Origin: Frankiaceae bacterium
GTDB taxonomy: Bacteria; Actinomycetota; Actinomycetes; JAVEEB01
NCBI GenBank assembly: GCA_030840665.1
Contig: JAVEEB010000494.1
Span: forward strand, 1 to 8,227
Direction: 5' to 3'
DNA: 8,227 nucleotides
Shown here: in pieces, positions 6,649 to 8,227 of the stretch
How positions within the stretch are numbered: the first letter of the stretch is position 1
How the letters are laid out: the number at the start of each line of letters is the position of its first letter
Notes under the pieces: generated by a model
Databases searched by the model: none
What the model was told of the DNA's origin: nothing
What the model saw: the letters and a program-made list of their open reading frames with translations, nothing else
Position numbers and translations under genes: made by a program

Positions 6649-8227
<1,579 letters not shown>

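Overview
The window comes from a high-GC actinomycete (Actinomycetota). Two housekeeping genes support this. The left edge carries the C-terminus of a DciA/DUF721 protein ending in GRGPRDTYG, which is nearly the actinobacterial (mycobacterial-type) C-terminus. The right edge carries an actinobacterial-type gyrB. All genes are on the + strand. The genus cannot be fixed from this sequence.

Layout: (1) bases 1-209, 3' end of dciA, the replicative helicase loader normally found between recF and gyrB in actinomycetes. (2) 210-304, a short intergenic stretch with a tandem TTGCAAC repeat, a second small dyad and a strong ribosome binding site. (3) 305-1492, a secreted HAF-repeat (beta-propeller-like) protein of 395 residues. 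(4) 1493-1563, a short spacer. (5) 1564-6510, a giant regulator of 1648 residues. Its order is OmpR-type winged helix, BTAD, degenerate P-loop module, intact nSTAND1 NTPase, one transmembrane helix, WD40-like propeller, two-cysteine C-terminal motif. (6) 6511-6744, intergenic stretch with a strong hairpin right after the regulator and a putative gyrB promoter inside a dyad. (7) 6745-end, 5' two-thirds of gyrB.

The main point of interest is that the usual dciA-gyrB junction is split by about 6.5 kb holding two accessory genes. Their early codons are less GC3-biased than those of their neighbours. The two proteins could form a sensory pair: a secreted propeller protein, and a membrane-spanning transcription factor whose WD40 domain may lie outside the cell and whose SARP-type DNA-binding domain lies inside. 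Each propeller region has exactly two cysteines, placed where a disulfide could close or cap the fold. The sensory link is inference; the architecture is read directly from the translation. No integrase, tRNA, insertion sequence, CRISPR array or flanking direct repeat was seen.
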